Assembly (NCBI GenBank): GCA_964583095.1
Contig: CAZOVB010000003.1
Location: forward strand, 141,792 to 205,791
DNA: 64,000 bases
Direction of reading: 5' to 3'
Origin: CAZOVB01 sp964583095
GTDB lineage: Bacteria; Planctomycetota; Phycisphaerae; SM23-33
Shown here in pieces: positions 1 to 7,633 of the stretch (its first letter is position 1; each line of letters opens with the position of its first letter). The position numbers and the translations under genes were made by a program. Below the pieces are notes generated by a model that was not told where the DNA came from, ran no database searches, and was given only the letters and a program-made list of their open reading frames with translations.

Positions 1-160
1 AAATCGCATCGTCCTGGCCGATTCGCAGCGAAGTGTGCAGCTTCCATGCACCAAAGATGCCCCCCACCAGCAGGGCGGCAAAAATCGTGTGGCCGAGTAT
101 CCAGCGTCGCGGATTTCCTTTGCCCTCTCCGGCAGGGCCTTGCTCGATCTTACCAGCCAC
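1..160 (-). CDS. N-terminal fragment of a membrane-anchored protein, end of Tad operon
   Basis: The window edge cuts this gene, so only about 53 N-terminal residues are visible. A GTG start at 160 overlaps the TAA of the upstream TadE-like gene, which implies translational coupling. The peptide has a short hydrophilic, Gly/Lys/Arg-containing N-terminus (about 20 residues), then one hydrophobic segment (ILGHTIFAALLVGGIFGAW) and a polar stretch, so it looks like a single-pass inner-membrane protein. The position suggests a further Tad assembly component, perhaps CpaB-like or another TadE/G-like protein, but no diagnostic motif lies within the window. The start has only a weak purine-rich ribosome site. 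Confidence 0.5.
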   Translation of the reverse strand, partial: MAGKIEQGPAGEGKGNPRRWILGHTIFAALLVGGIFGAWKLHTSLRIGQDDAI

Positions 161-758
161 TTCGCCACGCCCAGTAGAAGTCCATCGCCAGGTGGTCGCT
201 GGGCGAGGGCATCATCTCCAGCAGGTCCACCCACTCGGTCAGGAAGGTCCGTTCCAGTGAACGGCTCAGTTGCAGTCGCCGGTGGTGCCACGGGTGATCG
301 GTTCGCCCGGCCATGCGGGAGACCTCCGTCCCCAATTGCTCGTAGGTTCGCAGGTCGGTCGGAAAGTCGCCCGTGACGCGAAATCGAAAACCGCCGCGTC
401 GCCCGTGAGACCACTGGTCTTCCAGGAGGGTTCCGGCCCAGGGGGACTGGAGTCCCGCCTCGTCGACGAAATCCGTCACCACCCCCTCTGCCCCGCCGGC
501 GGAGGTGCTGAGCGTTTCGATTCGCATCTCGTTGAAGAACGCCTCTTCGAGCGTCTCGGCATCTTCGTCGAGGCCTTCGGCGCGGGCGTCGGAGCCGAAC
601 CGGGCGGCCCCTCCCACGCGCTGGAGGCGAGAAAACGACCAGCCACAGAAGAAGATGAGGATCAACACCGCCGCCAGAAGCGGCGCAGTGAGGCAGAACT
701 CGACCATGGCGGTCCCACGGGCCCGAACGCTTCGAGTTTTCTTTCCGGCAGAAAGCAT
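150..758 (-). CDS. TadE-like minor pseudopilin
   Basis: 202-residue Tad pseudopilin. The N-terminus has a short basic leader, then RGTAMVEFCLTAPLL, the Gly-xxxx-Glu-Phe processing site and hydrophobic helix typical of TadE proteins cut by the TadV/CpaA prepilin peptidase. A polar, periplasmic-type domain follows, with Asp/Glu-rich and Trp-rich parts that I do not recognise. The ATG at 758 was chosen because AGGAG sits 5 bases upstream and because this places the processing Gly at about residue 16; a longer reading would add an Arg/Pro-rich stretch unlike a leader. It starts 8 bases after the TadG-like gene and overlaps the next gene by 11 bases. The likely role is a minor component of the Flp pilus assembly machine. 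Confidence 0.75.
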   Translation of the reverse strand: MLSAGKKTRSVRARGTAMVEFCLTAPLLAAVLILIFFCGWSFSRLQRVGGAARFGSDARAEGLDEDAETLEEAFFNEMRIETLSTSAGGAEGVVTDFVDEAGLQSPWAGTLLEDQWSHGRRGGFRFRVTGDFPTDLRTYEQLGTEVSRMAGRTDHPWHHRRLQLSRSLERTFLTEWVDLLEMMPSPSDHLAMDFYWAWRSGW

Positions 759-766
759 ATCCGCTC

Positions 767-2809
767 CTACTGGCTGCGGTAGTGTTGGACCAGGTCCGGG
801 CCCAGGGCGCGAAGATAGCGTAGGGCACGATCGAGTTCTTCGGCATCGAACTGTCCGGCCATGGCGTCCAGGTCGTCCCGCCCGGCCTCCATTTTCTCCA
901 CCCAGTCCTGCCAGCCGGTCAGTGGGGTCAGCTTGGCCTGCCAGTCCTGGGTCCAGAAATCCCAACTGCTTGCATTAAAGACCTGCGCCTGGGCCAGGGC
1001 ATGAACGCTGCCCGAGGGCGAGGCGTTGCCGAACCGGCGGGTCCAGGTTTCCTGCTGGCCGGGGCGACGCACCATGGCCAGGACCGTGAAGTAGTTGCGG
1101 CGGAAGGGATTGTCAAGGTTGTGGGGATCATCCGGGTCCAGGTCGCCGTCGCGGGGATCGATCAACGTCGGCGCCGGCAGGGGATCGCCTTCTTCGTAGT
1201 TGGCGGGGTTGGAAATTTCCTCCTGCCGCCCGGTGTCGATTCCACCAAAGACGTAGAAACGCGTCATCCACAGTTCGTACCAGATCGGCTCGTCGGTCAG
1301 TGGGTCATAGCGCGGTTCCAGGCCCAGTTCGCTGTCGTAGGTGACCCGGTAGGAATACTGCTGCATCCAGATATGGTTGGCCACCTTGGCTACGTTCCAC
1401 TGCTCGGGATCTTCCCACCCATTGGCCCAGATGCTCACCGGGAAGTTCGCGTTGGTGCGGTAGCTGCCCTCGGGTCCGAAATTGCCCAGGGGCTTATCCC
1501 GCGAAACCACCTCGACGACGTAAAAGAGCGTCTGATGAACCGGGTTGTTCTCGGCGTGGGCGCGGGCCTGAGGATAGTCCATCCTCTCCCACTGGGGCAC
1601 GTGAATGTAGCGTGGATTCTCGTCGCCCAGGACATGCTCCAGCTTGGCCCGGGAGAGCTGCCACAGATAGCTGCCAAAGTACGTATCCTGTCCGACGCGG
1701 GTCTCGTCGACCAGCCTCTCCCACGTGCCGCGGTCCATGAAGTTGATGTGGCGCATGGCCTGGATATAAGGCCCCCGCGGACGGTAGCCGTAGACCTCCC
1801 AGCCGGTCGCGCGCCATCGGCCCCGTTGGCCACCGAAGGAAGGCGTCTGCACGCTGCTTCCAGTCCGGCGCCCCCCGGTCAAGAAGCCCTGGCCACCCGA
1901 CTGGCGCGGAGGCGTGCCGCTGCCCGGAACGTACTCCCAGCCGGTGGCCCTTCGAAGATAATCCCGCCAACGCTGCAGACGCGCGTAGGGACCAAGCCGG
2001 TGCGGGTACTGCGCGTCGGGAATCGCCCCGCCCGAGCCGGGATCGTTGGCAATGGCCATCTCCGTGCTGGTGACGGTCATCTTGCCCTTGAGGGGATAGC
2101 GGAAGTCCGAATAGCTGCCCCGCCGGTAGGGGATCTCGGGCAGGATAGGAACCAGCAGCCCGGCCTCGGCGCCGTTGACCCGCGCCCAATGATCCGCAGC
2201 AAGCTGGGCGAAATAACCGGCCAGAAACGCCGAAACCTGGGAAAGCTCATCCATCGCCAGGGCCGCCTGCCACAACCTCCCCTGCGGGGCCGGGCCTCCC
2301 CTGCCCGTGCGGTATTCGGTGATCTGCGACATGTCCAGCCCGCCGGCATTGAGCCTCTCATCCCACGGGGTGATTACCTCCAACTGCAGCCGAAGCCTCG
2401 CTTGGAGATTCTCCAGCGCCTCGCGAACGATGCGGTCTCCGGTGAAGAACATCGGCCGATCCAATTGCATCGCCACCGACTGGTGCCAACGCTCCAGTTC
2501 GTACCGACTCATCCGGGAAGCCTGGGGCATCGAGTCCAGAATCGGGATCATCCCCAGGGCCTTGGCCTGGCCGAAATTGCCGGCCGCTATCAGATTCATC
2601 CCCCGCCCCAGCCAGTGGGCGCCTCCCAGGGCGGCTGCGTCGGCTGCGTCCTGAAGGTCCCGCCGCCGGTTGATCTCCAGCCCGACATTGAAGGTGTAGA
2701 AGACCAGCCCGGCCAGGAGTGTCAGGCCCAGAATGGTGATAACCAGGACCTGTCCCCTCCTGGAAGAGCGGCTAAAGTGCAGGCGTACTGGAGCGAGGGT
2801 CTTTTTCAT
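767..2809 (-). CDS. TadG-like (Flp pilus-assembly) membrane protein
   Basis: 680 residues. The basic N-terminus (SRRGQVLVITILGLTLLAG) is followed by one transmembrane helix and RRRDLQDAADAAALGGA, the signature of the TadG-type N-terminal domain (usually annotated Tad or DUF2134). The long remainder is probably extracytoplasmic, rich in Trp, Tyr, Arg and Gly, with no recognised catalytic motif; TadG homologues often carry von Willebrand A domains, but I see no clear MIDAS motif. The ATG at 2809 overlaps the TGA of the kinase gene (ATGA), so the two are translationally coupled. A longer in-frame reading upstream is Arg/Gln-rich and antisense-like, and was rejected. Likely role: scaffold or tether between the Tad machine and the envelope. 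Confidence 0.75.
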   Translation of the reverse strand: MKKTLAPVRLHFSRSSRRGQVLVITILGLTLLAGLVFYTFNVGLEINRRRDLQDAADAAALGGAHWLGRGMNLIAAGNFGQAKALGMIPILDSMPQASRMSRYELERWHQSVAMQLDRPMFFTGDRIVREALENLQARLRLQLEVITPWDERLNAGGLDMSQITEYRTGRGGPAPQGRLWQAALAMDELSQVSAFLAGYFAQLAADHWARVNGAEAGLLVPILPEIPYRRGSYSDFRYPLKGKMTVTSTEMAIANDPGSGGAIPDAQYPHRLGPYARLQRWRDYLRRATGWEYVPGSGTPPRQSGGQGFLTGGRRTGSSVQTPSFGGQRGRWRATGWEVYGYRPRGPYIQAMRHINFMDRGTWERLVDETRVGQDTYFGSYLWQLSRAKLEHVLGDENPRYIHVPQWERMDYPQARAHAENNPVHQTLFYVVEVVSRDKPLGNFGPEGSYRTNANFPVSIWANGWEDPEQWNVAKVANHIWMQQYSYRVTYDSELGLEPRYDPLTDEPIWYELWMTRFYVFGGIDTGRQEEISNPANYEEGDPLPAPTLIDPRDGDLDPDDPHNLDNPFRRNYFTVLAMVRRPGQQETWTRRFGNASPSGSVHALAQAQVFNASSWDFWTQDWQAKLTPLTGWQDWVEKMEAGRDDLDAMAGQFDAEELDRALRYLRALGPDLVQHYRSQ

Positions 2810-5574
2810 CCGCCCTCCTGGTTCCGAGCCGCCTGGGCCCGGTCGACCCATTCCTGGGCGTCCTTCCGCTGCTGGGCCGTGGGGGCCTCGTCGCGGGCAA
2901 GGATGAAAAACGCCCCGGCCGCGGTGTAGTCCTCTTCTTGGAAGCTCTGCTTTCCCTTGGTCATCTGTTCGAGGTAGAACGCTTCGCTGTATCCCTTGGC
3001 AGCTTCGGTGAGTTTGCTTTCGTCTTCCAGGAGTTTTGCTTCCTCCTGGGCTTTTCGATAGGCCTCTCTGGCCTTGACATACTGAGCCTGCTGGAGGGCC
3101 TGGGTGCCCGCCTGCATGTGAATACGATAGCGTTGGAGGCGATCGACCATGCTCTTCATGGCGTCGATCTTCCCGGCCTGGTCGGGGGCGTGCTGGGCGC
3201 AGGAGGCCAATTGTTTCTCTGCCTCCTCGTAATCGCCTTGCTCGATGGCGGCCAGGGCGTTCTCCCAGTGGAGGTTGAACCGGACCCGCGCGATACGCTG
3301 GGCCAGATCGTCGTTCTGTCGGATCTTTGCGGCTTTGAGGAAATGCTCCAGGGCACCGGTGTAGTTTTCGTTGGCGACGGCCTCCTTGCCGGCCTGAACC
3401 ATGGCCTGCCATTTCTGATCGGCCAGCAGATCGTCCAGTGCCTGGCCGGCTGCGGCATCGTCGGTGCGCTGCTTGAGGTAATCCCGGAGGACCTGGATGG
3501 CCTGGGCGGCCGGTCCCTCCTGGGCCAGGCGAAGCCCTTCGTCGCGCAACATGTCCAGTTCCAGTTGCTCGATGCGCTGGTCGATCCGGGGATCCTGGCG
3601 GATCTTACGGGCTTCATTCAGATGGACCAGCTCCTGCGAAGCATTGCCTTCCTGTCGGGCCTGGAGGGCTTGCTGCATGCTCCGGGCAAAGCGAACGAGG
3701 GTGGTCAACTGTGAATCCACCTGCCGGAACTCTTCAAGGAAACTCGCCTGCTGCTGGGGTTCCAGGAGGCTTTCCGCCATCGGTTGGGCGGCATCGTCCT
3801 GGACCTGGGTCCAAGCCCCCTCCAGGCGCTGCAATGCCTGGTCGAGCGCCTGAATCGCTTCGGGGTACCGTTGCCGGTTCATACCCTCCTGGGCCTGTTG
3901 GCGGGCCGAGCGGGCCTGGTCCAATGCCGTCTGCACCTCATGAACCAGCGCCTCCTGCTGCACTCGGCGCCGCAAGTCGAAATGCGCCTGCCGCTGCTCG
4001 GGGGTCATGGACTGCTGGGAGATCGAGGCCAGGGCCTGGCGGGCCTGGTCGAACCTTTCCTCGGCCAGGAGTCGGCGCGCCTGGTCCATGGTCTCCCGGA
4101 AGCTTCGAACCATCAACTGCTCCTGGCGGAAGCTGCGGACCTTCTCTTCCTGTTTTCGCGCCCACTGGTGCAGATCGCTGCCTTCGGAGGCGGCGCGATT
4201 GACGGCCGCTACCGCATCCAGGGCTTCCTGCTGATAGTTCCCCGCCTGGCCCCATTGGTTTTCTTCCACCGCCAGCCAGGCCTTGGCCATGGCTTCCATC
4301 ACCTTAGACTTTCGTCCGGCATCGGTCCGGGCATACTCGCCGGCCGCTCGGGCGAAGCTCTCCGAGGCCTGGGCGTACTGCTGCTTCTCATAGAGCTCCA
4401 TACCCCGCTGGAAGAGGTCCAAAGCCTGCCTCGCCCGGGCCTGACGCTCCTGGGCACGTATGACCAGCAGTGTCCCGATCCCGCCCAGAACCAGCAAGGC
4501 CGCCAGGATGCCCAAAACAATCCTGGTCCTCCCGCTGAGACGCTTGCGCTTCAGCGGCGCCGTCGCGGGGGGTTCGTACACTTCCTCGGAGTCATCGTCT
4601 TCTACCGGAAGGGCCGGGCTGATATCCGTCTCCTCCAGGTCAACCTGCTCCTGGGCTGCGATGCCGGCCGCTCCCGCCCGACGCGGGGCAAAGCCCTGCT
4701 TGATGGCTCGACCCAGTTCCTCCATGGAATCGAACCGCTGGTCCGGATCCTTGGCGAGCATCTTCTCGATGATGTCGGCCAGCTTGGTCGGCACGTCGGG
4801 CAAAACCGTATCCAGCCGGGGAGCCACCGCATCGCAGTTCCCGTGCCACTTCATCCATCGCAACGCCTCGGAATGCGGGTCGCGCACCACGTCGGAGAAG
4901 ATCTCCCGGAATTGGGGCCTGCCCACGAGCATCTCGTAGGCGATCATCCCCAGCGAGTAGATATCGCAGCGGCCGTCTACCTCTTCGCTGCCGAACAACT
5001 CCGGGGCCATGTATTTCGTCGTCCCCAGGACCATGGACGTCTGGCCGCTGCGGCTGGCGGCCACGCCGAAATCCGTAATCTTGGGCCGGATCCCTTCCTG
5101 GACCAGGATGTTCTCGGGTTTGAGATCCCGATGGAGGTAGCCGGCCTGGTGGACATCGTGCATGGCCCCGGCGAGCTTCCAGAGGATTCGCAATACGGGC
5201 TTGGCCTCGATGGGCCCGTTGGTGATCCTCAATATCTCCTCGATGGTCTGTCCGTCGACAAACTCCATGACGATAAAGAGCCCCTGGGGTTCTTCCAGGA
5301 TGTCGTGAATGGAGACGATGCCCGGCTGGCGGGCCGAAAGCTTGGCCAGGATCTGCGCTTCGTTGCGGAAGCGCTGGAGGAATTTGGGATCCTCGGCCAG
5401 GTGGGAGGAAATTTGTTTGAGGGCGACAAAACGGTCCAGGACCTCATCGCGACACTTGTAGACGATGGCCTGTCCGCCGATGGCGATGCGCTCGACGACT
5501 TCGTACTTCCCGACGCGCGCACCGGGCTGGAGCCCGACTTGCTGCCCATCCTGGCTGTTCGGCTTTTCGGCCAT
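2806..5574 (-). CDS. Transmembrane Ser/Thr protein kinase with TPR-like repeats
   Basis: 922 residues. Residues 22-300 form a Hanks-type kinase: Gly-rich loop near 31-39, ATP-anchoring Lys53 in VALK, catalytic loop HRDLKPEN at 148-155, DFG at 168-170 and APE at 190-192. All key residues are present, so it should be active. A Pro/acidic linker leads to one transmembrane helix at about 351-373. The extracytoplasmic 550 residues are a helical array with at least eight TPR-like or coiled units such as QGDYEEAEKQLASCA and QQAQYVKAREAYRKAQ. The PknB-like kinase domain and long repeat array are common in Planctomycetota. It lies inside the Tad pilus operon between two pilus genes and overlaps the TadG-like gene by four bases, so it probably phosphorylates pilus-linked or envelope substrates; that role is inference. 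Confidence 0.9.
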   Translation of the reverse strand: MAEKPNSQDGQQVGLQPGARVGKYEVVERIAIGGQAIVYKCRDEVLDRFVALKQISSHLAEDPKFLQRFRNEAQILAKLSARQPGIVSIHDILEEPQGLFIVMEFVDGQTIEEILRITNGPIEAKPVLRILWKLAGAMHDVHQAGYLHRDLKPENILVQEGIRPKITDFGVAASRSGQTSMVLGTTKYMAPELFGSEEVDGRCDIYSLGMIAYEMLVGRPQFREIFSDVVRDPHSEALRWMKWHGNCDAVAPRLDTVLPDVPTKLADIIEKMLAKDPDQRFDSMEELGRAIKQGFAPRRAGAAGIAAQEQVDLEETDISPALPVEDDDSEEVYEPPATAPLKRKRLSGRTRIVLGILAALLVLGGIGTLLVIRAQERQARARQALDLFQRGMELYEKQQYAQASESFARAAGEYARTDAGRKSKVMEAMAKAWLAVEENQWGQAGNYQQEALDAVAAVNRAASEGSDLHQWARKQEEKVRSFRQEQLMVRSFRETMDQARRLLAEERFDQARQALASISQQSMTPEQRQAHFDLRRRVQQEALVHEVQTALDQARSARQQAQEGMNRQRYPEAIQALDQALQRLEGAWTQVQDDAAQPMAESLLEPQQQASFLEEFRQVDSQLTTLVRFARSMQQALQARQEGNASQELVHLNEARKIRQDPRIDQRIEQLELDMLRDEGLRLAQEGPAAQAIQVLRDYLKQRTDDAAAGQALDDLLADQKWQAMVQAGKEAVANENYTGALEHFLKAAKIRQNDDLAQRIARVRFNLHWENALAAIEQGDYEEAEKQLASCAQHAPDQAGKIDAMKSMVDRLQRYRIHMQAGTQALQQAQYVKAREAYRKAQEEAKLLEDESKLTEAAKGYSEAFYLEQMTKGKQSFQEEDYTAAGAFFILARDEAPTAQQRKDAQEWVDRAQAARNQEGG

Positions 5575-5603
5575 GACCTGCGTCCCTGTCTTCTATCAAA
5601 ATT

Positions 5604-6539
5604 CTAGTTGAACGTTTCCCGGTCTACCCAGTCCTGGCGTCCATAATTGACCATCGAAGCGCTTGCCCGGAGGAGCAGCCCATGGTCGGCCGGGCCGGTA
5701 TTTAGTTGCACGCCGTCGTCACTGAGCCGGCGGATCATCCACCCCGCGTAGGGAACCGAGAGATAGAACGCGTGCTCCACCCGGACGCGGATCTCCTCGT
5801 TGGGGCCGTACGTGTCGCCGTTTTCCGGAGGCTCCACGCTAAGACGGGTATTGTCCCAGACGTAGCTGAGTTTGCGCACGAGGCGCTGGTCCAGCCAGGA
5901 GGGCGCTTCCCGGTCGTAGTCGGCATAGAAGCGCCGAAGCTGACCGACCAGGTCCCGGTCCTCCACGGTCACATCCACCCAGGTTCCACCGTTGCCCAGG
6001 GGGATCAGAGGCCAGACCGCTGCGCGAAAGATACGGGCGTACTTCTCGCCCTCCCCTTCGGGGGGAAGGTAGTTGGCCGGCTCGGAGGCATCGACGTAGG
6101 TGGGGATCTGCACCGCCGCTGCCCGGGCCCCTGCCCAGGCGCTGTAGTTGACGGCGAAGAGTCCGCTCATCAGCAGCGCCGCCTGGAGGATCATCAATGA
6201 AACACTCAGCAGGATCGGCAGCAGCAGGATGAATTCCACCAGCACCACGCCGCTGTCGGGCTTGCGTCGCAGCCGCGCGTTTCGCCCGATCTTCCAGAGC
6301 ATCGTGATCCCGATGGCCAGGATACCCACACCGGCGATGCAGGTAAGTCCGCAGGCCACGAAAAGATCCGAGGCCAGGGCGGATGCCAGCCAGGGCGTGC
6401 CCGAGGCCCACCGGGCCGGAAGCCCGGAGACAACCAGAACCGCCAGCGAGGCCAGCAGCGCCAAGGCCCCGGCCGTCGAGAGCGCACCTGGGCCCCGGCC
6501 CCTTTCGGTGCTGCGTTGTGTGCGCTTTGTGCGGAACAT
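5604..6539 (-). CDS. TadE-like protein with extra N-terminal membrane domain
   Basis: 311 residues. A TadE-like core starts at about residue 96 (DSGVVLVEFILLLPILL), with the Gly-xxxx-Glu-Phe processing site and hydrophobic helix, then a periplasmic-type domain. Unusually, about 95 residues precede it, with two hydrophobic helices near 20-40 and 55-80. The ATG at 6539 directly follows the TGA of tadV and has GGGAG five bases upstream, so the long form is well supported. An internal ATG at about residue 79 would give a conventional short leader (MLWKIGRNARLRRKPDSG), but its ribosome site is poorer. Probably a pseudopilin or assembly protein of the Flp pilus. Confidence 0.7.
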   Translation of the reverse strand: MFRTKRTQRSTERGRGPGALSTAGALALLASLAVLVVSGLPARWASGTPWLASALASDLFVACGLTCIAGVGILAIGITMLWKIGRNARLRRKPDSGVVLVEFILLLPILLSVSLMILQAALLMSGLFAVNYSAWAGARAAAVQIPTYVDASEPANYLPPEGEGEKYARIFRAAVWPLIPLGNGGTWVDVTVEDRDLVGQLRRFYADYDREAPSWLDQRLVRKLSYVWDNTRLSVEPPENGDTYGPNEEIRVRVEHAFYLSVPYAGWMIRRLSDDGVQLNTGPADHGLLLRASASMVNYGRQDWVDRETFN

Positions 6540-7124
6540 TCAGACTCCCACGAGCTTTCCCGCCGACGCGCCCCGCCAGACCACTTCCGCCAGGGCCAGG
6601 GCCGCTCCGACGCTCAAGGCCACCCCGAAAGGCAGCCTCGGGGATTGCTGCGTCGACGGATCGCCCGGCTTGCCGAAGGACAGGACGATCCAGAACCATC
6701 GGGCCAGGCGACCCAGCGTCTGCATGGCCATCCGCCGACGAAGGAGGATCACCATCGCCATCAGCACGGCTACCAACAGGCCCAGGAACAGCGTCTCAAG
6801 AGTGAACCGCCAGCCTGTCAGTGCGCCGATCGCGGCCATCAGCTTCACGTCGCCGCCGCCGACCCCGCCGGTCAGGAAGACCGCCAGCATGGGCCCCAGC
6901 CCCATCGCAAATCCGGCCAGGGCACCGACCAGCCCCAGTTGGGCAGGCCCGGACCCGCCGCCCAGGCCCCCGGCCAGGGTGTGGCCGATCAGCCCGACGG
7001 CAATGGCCGGGTAGGTCAGAAACTTGGGAATGATGCCCTTGCGCGCGTCGTAGACGCTTGCGGGAATCAGCAGGCACGCCAACACCACAAAAGGCCACCA
7101 GGTGAGCAATTCCTCAACCGGCAA
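6540..7124 (-). CDS. tadV: TadV/CpaA-type A24 prepilin peptidase
   Basis: 194 residues, the short form of the aspartic A24 peptidases used by Tad systems, without the N-methylation domain of PilD. The two catalytic aspartates are visible: Asp26 in SVYDARKGIIP and Asp92 in GGVGGGDVKLMAA. There are about six hydrophobic helices, so it is an inner-membrane protein. It should cut the leaders of the two Flp pilins and the TadE-like proteins encoded beside it, after the conserved Gly. Translation begins at a TTG (7124) with AAGGAG six bases upstream. It is followed without a gap by the TadE-like gene. Confidence 0.88.
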   Translation of the reverse strand: MPVEELLTWWPFVVLACLLIPASVYDARKGIIPKFLTYPAIAVGLIGHTLAGGLGGGSGPAQLGLVGALAGFAMGLGPMLAVFLTGGVGGGDVKLMAAIGALTGWRFTLETLFLGLLVAVLMAMVILLRRRMAMQTLGRLARWFWIVLSFGKPGDPSTQQSPRLPFGVALSVGAALALAEVVWRGASAGKLVGV

Positions 7125-7192
7125 AACGGCTCCTTCCTACCGGCAGGGGCTTTGGCAGGGCCCCGGCCGGCTCGATGCGGCAGACGAACCGG

Positions 7193-7387
7193 CTAGTTCT
7201 CGTTCTTGGCATCTTCCCAGCGACCCATGAAGAAGTCCCACAGGTCGTCGCGGAACCAGTAGAGCAGGCCCAGCAGGGGAAGCGCGATCGCCGCGATCAG
7301 AAGGATGTACTCCACCATGGTCGCGCCGGTGTCGTCCCGATGCAGCCGGCTCAGGCCATTCTTCACCATCTTCAACGTCTTTTTCAT
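7193..7387 (-). CDS. flp: Flp-family type IVb pilin 1
   Basis: 64-residue major-pilin candidate. The basic leader ends in DDTGATMVEYILLIAAIALP, a classic Flp prepilin site (Gly followed by xxxxEY) and hydrophobic helix. The mature pilin would be about 43 residues with a charged tail. It should be processed by the adjacent TadV-type peptidase and assembled by the CpaF-powered machine. The start is ATG at 7387, with GAGGG about 11 bases upstream. A second, different Flp gene lies immediately upstream in the same operon. Confidence 0.85.
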   Translation of the reverse strand: MKKTLKMVKNGLSRLHRDDTGATMVEYILLIAAIALPLLGLLYWFRDDLWDFFMGRWEDAKNEN

Positions 7388-7442
7388 CTTGCTGCTGCCC
7401 TCGAGTCACTCTGTTCTGTCAGGCCGATCCCGCGCGGACTCC

Positions 7443-7631
7443 TCACGGAAGCGGCAGGGTTTCCAGCAAGGAAACCATCTCAAAAAATTGTCCCAAGGCA
7501 CGAAGCATCGCCGCGAACAACGCGATCAGCGGCAGACCGAACACCGCAAGCAACAGCGTGTACTCCACCGTCGCCTGGCCGCGGTCGTCGCCGAGCTTCA
7601 GGGCAATGCTCTTTCCGATTGGCTGAGGCAT
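7443..7631 (-). CDS. Flp-family type IVb pilin 2
   Basis: 62 residues, beginning MPQPIGKSIALKLGDDRG and continuing QATVEYTLLLAVFGLPLIALF: leader, Gly-xxxx-Glu-Tyr cleavage site and single hydrophobic helix of the Flp family. The ATG at 7631 lies two bases after the stop of cpaF. It resembles pilin 1 only in the processing motif and helix; the C-terminal tail (about 15 residues, ending in LETLPLP) differs and lacks the acidic charges. It may be a second major pilin, a minor pilin or a tip subunit. Confidence 0.78.
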   Translation of the reverse strand: MPQPIGKSIALKLGDDRGQATVEYTLLLAVFGLPLIALFAAMLRALGQFFEMVSLLETLPLP

Positions 7632-7633
7632 AC

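Noticed and set aside
767..3412. TadG-like gene extended upstream to 3412
   Set aside because: The extra N-terminal part overlaps the kinase gene antisense-like in another frame; the start at 2809 has the ATGA overlap and the Tad signature.
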